A program made the translations under genes and the position numbers. Below the pieces are notes generated by a model, which did not search any database, was not told where the DNA came from, and saw nothing but the letters and a program-made list of their open reading frames with translations. This document shows, in pieces, positions 22,999 through 27,547 of a stretch of 27,547 nt of DNA (within the stretch, counting starts at the first letter, position 1; each line of letters begins with the position of its first letter). Where the stretch lies: NCBI RefSeq assembly GCF_037688875.1, contig NZ_JAWDIE010000027.1:1-27547 (forward strand). The letters run 5' to 3'. Source of the stretch: Amphibiibacter pelophylacis (GTDB lineage Bacteria > Pseudomonadota > Gammaproteobacteria > Burkholderiales > Burkholderiaceae_C).

Positions 22999-25194
22999 AT
23001 GTTTGATTTCAAGGCCGGAGACGCCGAAGGGCGCATGCACCGCACGCGGGTGTGGGCGGCGCTGGCTTTTGTCCTGTTTGGCCTGGGCCTGCTGGGCTGG
23101 CGCATGTACGTGCTGCAGGTGCAGCGCTACGAGGCCTTCCAGCTCAAGGCCGAATCCAACCGCCTGACGCTGGTGCCGATTCCGCCCACGCGTGGCCAGA
23201 TCGTGGACCGCAACGGTGTCGTCCTGGCCACCAATTTCTCGGCGCAGACGCTGGAGGTGGTCCCTGCGCAGGTCGAGAATCTGGAGCAGACCATCGCCGA
23301 CCTGGGCCGCATCATCACCATCACGCCACGCGACATCACGCGCTTCCAGCGCCTGCGCCGCGACAGCCGCAACTTCGAGCCGGTGATGCTGCGCTCGCGC
23401 CTGACGGACGACGAGGTCGCACGCTTTGCCGCGCAGAAGTTCCGCTTTCCGGGCGTCACGGTGCAGGCGCGGCTGTTCCGCCAGTACCCCATGGGCCAGG
23501 TCGGCGCGCACGTGATCGGCTACATCGGCCGCATCAGCCAGCGCGACGAAAAGGTGATGGAGGACAGCTGGACGCCCGAAGACCAGGCCAACTACCGCGG
23601 CACCGACCACATCGGCAAGAAAGGCATCGAGCAGAGCTACGAGAAAGTCCTGCACGGCCAGACCGGCTTCGAGGAAATCGAAACCACCGCCTCGGGCTAC
23701 GCCGTGCGCAAGCTGCGCAGCCAGCCGCCGGTGCAGGGCGAGAAGGTGACGCTGTCCATCGACATCCGCCTGCAGGAAATGATCGAGCGCATGTTCGGCA
23801 GCCGCCGGGGCGCGGCCGTGGTGCTGGACCCGCGCAACGGCGAGGTGCTGGCGCTGGTCAGCAACCCGTCGTTCGACCCGAACCTGTTTGTGGATGGCAT
23901 CGATTACGACAACTGGAACCGGCTGAACACCTCGCTGGACAAGCCGTTGCTCAACCGCGCCATCCAGGGCCTGTACCCGCCGGGTTCGACCTACAAGCCC
24001 TTCATGGCCATGGCCGCGCTGATCACCGGCAAACGCACGCCCAACACCACCATCATGGACCGGGGCGTGTTCGTCTTTGGCAACCACCGCTTCCGCAGCG
24101 TGGAAAGCCACGGCCTGGGCGCGGTCAACATGACACGCGCCATCATCAAATCCAGCAACGTCTACTTTTACTCGCTGGCCAACGAGATGGGCGTCGATCT
24201 GATCCACGACCAGCTCTCGCGCTTTGGCTTTGGCCAGCGCAGCGGCATCGACCTGCGCGGCGAGCTGAAGGGCGTGCTGCCTTCGACCGAATGGAAGCGA
24301 CGCACCTACCGCCGCCCCGAACAGCAGCGCTGGTTCGCCGGGGAAACCATTTCGCTGGGCATCGGCCAGGGCTACAACAGCTTCACACCACTGCAGGTCG
24401 CCAACGCCGCGGCCATTCTGGCCTCAGGCGGGCTGCACCACGAGCCGCGCATCGGGCTGTCGCTGACTGACCCGTCCACCGGACGCACGCAGGCCATCAC
24501 CAGCCCGGCGGTCGATCTGAAACTGCCGGCTTACGGCGTCAAGCTGATCAGCCAGGCCATGTATGGCGTGACACAGACCGGCACGTCGACCCAGGTCTTC
24601 CGGGGCGCACCCTACCGCAGCGCGGGCAAGACCGGCACGGCGCAGGCCGCTGACGTGGGCAAGAACGAGAAATACAACGCCGCGCGCGTGGCCGAGCGCA
24701 AGCGCGATCACGCCTGGTACATGGCCTTCGCGCCGCTGGAAGCCCCGCGTGTGGCGGTGGCCGTCATCGTCGAGAACGCGGGCTTTGGCGCGCTGTCGGC
24801 TGCGCCGATTGCACGGCGCATTTTCGACTACGTGCTGCTGGGCCGTTACCCCAATGCCGCCGATATGGCCGCCACACAACGCGGCCGCAGCGGTGCCAGC
24901 GGGGGCTACATCCCGGCGGATTCCGTGCCACTGCCGCAGGAAACGCAGCTGGCCTCGATGCCGGTCGTCACCACCGCCTCGGGCGATGTCGCCCTGAGCG
25001 ACGCCCCTGACCAGGCACCGGTGCCCGTGGCACCCGACACACCCGGGCCCTTCCTGCCGCTGAGCCACGCCCTGCCGCCCCACCCCGGCGTACCGGGCGC
25101 CAGCGGCAAGGCCGCGCACAGGGCCACGGACAAAACAGCGCCCCATACGCCCAAACCGCCTGTCGCCGCAGGCCGACCCGGAGCCCGGCCATGA
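22999..25194 (+). CDS. mrdA: Penicillin-binding protein 2 (peptidoglycan DD-transpeptidase)
   Basis: PBP2 cross-links new lateral-wall peptidoglycan in partnership with RodA. The 731-residue class B PBP has a membrane anchor (about 17-37), a dimerisation/pedestal domain starting PTRGQIVDRNG (about 63-240) and a transpeptidase domain (about 250-620). The active-site motifs are Ser330-Thr-Tyr-Lys333, Ser385-Ser-Asn387 and Lys544-Thr-Gly. Residues about 640-731 form a long Pro/Ala/Thr-rich tail with no clear domain, making the protein longer than E. coli PBP2 (633). No Shine-Dalgarno precedes the ATG, and a GC-rich 5-bp hairpin lies 4 nt before it. The rodA start overlaps the stop by 4 bp. Confidence 0.97.
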   Translation: MFDFKAGDAEGRMHRTRVWAALAFVLFGLGLLGWRMYVLQVQRYEAFQLKAESNRLTLVPIPPTRGQIVDRNGVVLATNFSAQTLEVVPAQVENLEQTIADLGRIITITPRDITRFQRLRRDSRNFEPVMLRSRLTDDEVARFAAQKFRFPGVTVQARLFRQYPMGQVGAHVIGYIGRISQRDEKVMEDSWTPEDQANYRGTDHIGKKGIEQSYEKVLHGQTGFEEIETTASGYAVRKLRSQPPVQGEKVTLSIDIRLQEMIERMFGSRRGAAVVLDPRNGEVLALVSNPSFDPNLFVDGIDYDNWNRLNTSLDKPLLNRAIQGLYPPGSTYKPFMAMAALITGKRTPNTTIMDRGVFVFGNHRFRSVESHGLGAVNMTRAIIKSSNVYFYSLANEMGVDLIHDQLSRFGFGQRSGIDLRGELKGVLPSTEWKRRTYRRPEQQRWFAGETISLGIGQGYNSFTPLQVANAAAILASGGLHHEPRIGLSLTDPSTGRTQAITSPAVDLKLPAYGVKLISQAMYGVTQTGTSTQVFRGAPYRSAGKTGTAQAADVGKNEKYNAARVAERKRDHAWYMAFAPLEAPRVAVAVIVENAGFGALSAAPIARRIFDYVLLGRYPNAADMAATQRGRSGASGGYIPADSVPLPQETQLASMPVVTTASGDVALSDAPDQAPVPVAPDTPGPFLPLSHALPPHPGVPGASGKAAHRATDKTAPHTPKPPVAAGRPGARP

Positions 25195-26357
25195 GCAGCG
25201 CCCTGCCCTCAAACCGCCACTGGGCGGACCGCCTGCGCCACACGCTGATCGGCTTTGATTTCTGGCTGATGCTGGCGCTGATTGTGCTGTGCACGGTCGG
25301 TCTGACCATCATGTATTCGGCCGGTTACGACAACGGCGAGCGCTTTGGTCAGCAGAGCCGCAACATGGTGCTGGGCGCCATCCTGATGCTGGCGATCGCG
25401 CAGGTGCCGCCCGCGCGGCTGATGCAGTGCGCGCTGCCGCTCTACGCCCTTGGCGTGCTGCTGCTGCTGCTGGTCATGGTGCCGGGGCTGGGCATTTCGC
25501 GCAAAGGCGCGCTGCGCTGGCTCAATGTCGGCTTCACCAGCATCCAGCCCAGCGAGCTGCTCAAGATCGCCATGCCGCTGATGCTGGCCTTCTGGTTCCA
25601 CAAGCGCGAGGGCGCGAAAACCCTCTTCGATTACGGCATCGCCAGTGCGCTGCTGCTGGTGCCGGTGGCGCTGGTGCTCAAGCAGCCCGATCTGGGCACC
25701 GCGCTGCTCATCCTGGCGTCCGGCCTGTATGTGATGTTCTTTGCCGGGCTGTCCTGGAAGCTGATCATCCCGGTGATCCTGCTGGCGGGGGTGGGCATCA
25801 CGGCGCTCATTCTGGCCGGAGATGACATCTGCAAACCCGGCGTCGACTGGGTGGTGCTGCACGATTACCAGAAGAACCGCGTCTGCACCCTGCTCGACCC
25901 CAACAACGACCCGCTGGGGCGCGGCTTTCACACCCTGCAGGGCATGATCGCCATCGGCTCAGGCGGGCTGCACGGCAAGGGCTTCATGCAGGGCACGCAG
26001 ACCCACCTGCACTTCATCCCCGAGCGCACCAGCGATTTCATATTCGCGGCCTTCAGCGAAGAGTTTGGTTTCACCGGCGTGATGGTGCTGCTGGTGATCT
26101 ACCTGTGCATCGTGGCGCGCTGCCTGTACATCGCTGCCGTGGCGCCCACGCTGTTCTCGCGCCTGCTGGGCGGGGCGCTGGGCCTGGTCTTCTTCACCTA
26201 CGCCTTCGTCAACATGGGCATGGTCAGCGGCATCCTGCCCGTGGTGGGCGTGCCGCTGCCCATGGTGAGTTATGGCGGCACTGCCATGGTGACGCTGGGC
26301 ATGGGCATGGGCATGCTGATGTCGATTTCCACCAGCCGGCGCCGCTTCGACAGCTGA
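25191..26357 (+). CDS. rodA: Peptidoglycan glycosyltransferase RodA (SEDS family)
   Basis: RodA polymerises lipid II into glycan strands during elongation. The 388-residue multi-pass membrane protein shows the SEDS signatures RWLNVGFTSIQPSELLK (109-125), KQPDLGTALL (164-173) and KNRVCTLLDPNNDPLG. The catalytic-loop aspartate Asp282 sits in PERTSDFIFAAFSEEFG, equivalent to Asp262 of E. coli RodA. The C-terminal VGVPLPMVSYGGTAM is also conserved. It overlaps mrdA by 4 bp, consistent with the RodA-PBP2 complex being made in fixed proportion. Last gene of the operon; no terminator stands out in the 27 bp before the convergent cyclase gene. Confidence 0.97.
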   Translation: MSSALPSNRHWADRLRHTLIGFDFWLMLALIVLCTVGLTIMYSAGYDNGERFGQQSRNMVLGAILMLAIAQVPPARLMQCALPLYALGVLLLLLVMVPGLGISRKGALRWLNVGFTSIQPSELLKIAMPLMLAFWFHKREGAKTLFDYGIASALLLVPVALVLKQPDLGTALLILASGLYVMFFAGLSWKLIIPVILLAGVGITALILAGDDICKPGVDWVVLHDYQKNRVCTLLDPNNDPLGRGFHTLQGMIAIGSGGLHGKGFMQGTQTHLHFIPERTSDFIFAAFSEEFGFTGVMVLLVIYLCIVARCLYIAAVAPTLFSRLLGGALGLVFFTYAFVNMGMVSGILPVVGVPLPMVSYGGTAMVTLGMGMGMLMSISTSRRRFDS

Positions 26358-26384
26358 AGCGCAGACGCCCGGCCCAGCGCGCTT

Positions 26385-27547
26385 TCAGCAGATGATGCTG
26401 GGCAGCTCATCCACAGTGCTGCAAGGCACAGTGGTGGTCTGCGCATCAAAGCGTGGGGCCGACACGCCGGTCGCAAGCCCGTCGGCCACGACGCAGTTGC
26501 GGCCCTGCTTTTTGGCCTCGTACAGTGCCGCATCGACGCGGTTGAGCAGCCCCAGGTAGTTTTCGTCAAAGCGCGCTTCGGCCACACCGAAGCTGGACGT
26601 CACCGCAACCCCCTTGGGCCAGGCAGCGGTGCTGATGCCCATGCGCAGGCGCTCGGCCATGGCGTTGAGCGTCAGCAGCGAGGCGCCGGGCACGAGAATC
26701 ATGAACTCCTCGCCGCCCCAGCGCGCCACACGCTGGTCAGGGCGCAGCTGGCCTTCCAGAATGGCCGCCATTTTGACCAGCACATCGTCGCCCACCGAGT
26801 GCCCGTGGCTGTCGTTGATGCGCTTGAAATGATCCACATCCAGCATGATCAGCCCCATCGTCGGTCCGCCCTGCGCCAGACGGTCCAGCAGCGCCTGGAT
26901 GTCCTCCTGAATGCGCCGCCGGTTGAGCAAACCCGTCAGGCCGTCGGTTTCGGCCGCCCGGCGCAACGCCGTGGCCACGGCCTCGGTCTGGATGTGGCGG
27001 GTGCGCAGCGCCGAAAACGCGATCAGCACCGCCATGTAGACCGGCTGCGACAGCAGCGAGGTGATGACCAGGCGCCCCACATTGGTGCGCACGAGGTCCG
27101 GCAGCAGGATGAACACCGGCACGCAGGCCGCTGCGATGTTGGCGATGAACAGGAGCACGCACCAGCGTATCGCCTTGCGCGTCTCGAACAGGAAAAACAC
27201 GATCATGAAGGGCAGCGGCATCCACAGCACGATGGGCGCAATGAAATAGATCTCACGTCCCAGCGGCTGCACCTGCAGCCCCAGAAAGAGCAGCACCGGC
27301 AGCAGCACGGCCAGCGAGCCCACGGCCACCTGGATCCACAGCTCCTGGCGCTGCGGCGCCACCAGCATCAGCACCGTGGTGCCGCACAGGATGATGGCGT
27401 TCATGGGCAGCAGGGCGCGCGTCACCGGGTTGATCTCGGTGAACATGCCCATGACCCACAGGAAGAAGAAGACCGCCGCGCCCATGGACATCATCCACAT
27501 GAACAGTCGCCGCGTCAGCCCATGGATGAAGCCCGCTTCGCCGTTAT
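26385..27547 (-). CDS. Membrane-bound diguanylate cyclase (GGDEF domain), N-terminus beyond window
   Basis: The protein would make the second messenger c-di-GMP from GTP. Counting from an internal Met at 27500, about five to six membrane segments (residues 1-165) precede a GGDEF domain (about 182-340). The domain starts AAETDGLTGLLNRRR, with metal-binding Asp221 and Asp223 region LDVDHFKRIND and the active-site motif GGEEF at 262-266. The inhibitory I-site, normally RxxD ending five residues before the motif, reads RPDQ (253-256), so product feedback is probably weak or absent. The frame remains open to the window edge, reading FIHGLTRRLF before the first Met, so the true start is probably outside and the gene is partial here. 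Convergent with rodA. Confidence 0.92.
   Translation of the reverse strand, partial: NGEAGFIHGLTRRLFMWMMSMGAAVFFFLWVMGMFTEINPVTRALLPMNAIILCGTTVLMLVAPQRQELWIQVAVGSLAVLLPVLLFLGLQVQPLGREIYFIAPIVLWMPLPFMIVFFLFETRKAIRWCVLLFIANIAAACVPVFILLPDLVRTNVGRLVITSLLSQPVYMAVLIAFSALRTRHIQTEAVATALRRAAETDGLTGLLNRRRIQEDIQALLDRLAQGGPTMGLIMLDVDHFKRINDSHGHSVGDDVLVKMAAILEGQLRPDQRVARWGGEEFMILVPGASLLTLNAMAERLRMGISTAAWPKGVAVTSSFGVAEARFDENYLGLLNRVDAALYEAKKQGRNCVVADGLATGVSAPRFDAQTTTVPCSTVDELPSIIC

Overview
The window (27,547 bp, very GC-rich, no mobile element, phage gene or CRISPR seen) looks like a core chromosomal segment of a betaproteobacterium. Burkholderiales, and probably Comamonadaceae, is my inference, drawn from gatCAB sitting divergently beside mreBCD-mrdA-rodA, from rplM-rpsI next to it, and from the protein sequences. 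Genes are tightly packed. No gap between genes exceeds about 230 bp, so there is no long empty stretch. Most long open frames other than those listed are antisense or frame-shifted shadows caused by high GC.

Layout. 1-255: tRNA-Pro(UGG) with a perfect -10 box and an intrinsic terminator, then a strong inverted repeat. 256-792 (-): isochorismatase-like hydrolase. 858-5072 (+): a riboflavin-centred run of ribD, an MFS transporter, a YdhF-type aldo/keto reductase, and a ribE whose product carries an unusual C-terminal DUF1653-like domain. 5076-7632 (-): two MFS transporters of different subfamilies, 4 bp apart. 7781-11486 (+): an Orn/Lys/Arg decarboxylase, glucokinase and methylglyoxal synthase. 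11515-15488 (-): a complete osmF-yehY-yehX-yehW type osmoprotectant ABC importer. 15637-16716 (-): rplM-rpsI with a recognisable promoter, a long leader and a terminator. 16747-20212 (-): gatC-gatA-gatB, the tRNA-dependent amidotransferase. 20392-26357 (+): mreB-mreC-mreD-mrdA-rodA, the elongasome operon. 26385-27547 (-): a membrane diguanylate cyclase whose N-terminus runs off the window.

How the genes work together. RibD (steps 2 and 3 of riboflavin synthesis) and RibE (last step) bracket a transporter and a reductase that are probably co-transcribed with them. glk and mgsA, 3 bp apart, link glucose entry to the methylglyoxal bypass. GatCAB supplies Gln-tRNA and/or Asn-tRNA. MreBCD, PBP2 and RodA form the cell-elongation peptidoglycan machine.

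I did not find a clearly new multi-gene system. The most unusual items are the RibE-DUF1653-like fusion, the glk-mgsA pair, a 14-codon reading frame that bridges mreD to mrdA, the altered product-inhibition site of the terminal diguanylate cyclase, and the perfect 12-bp inverted repeat after the isochorismatase gene.
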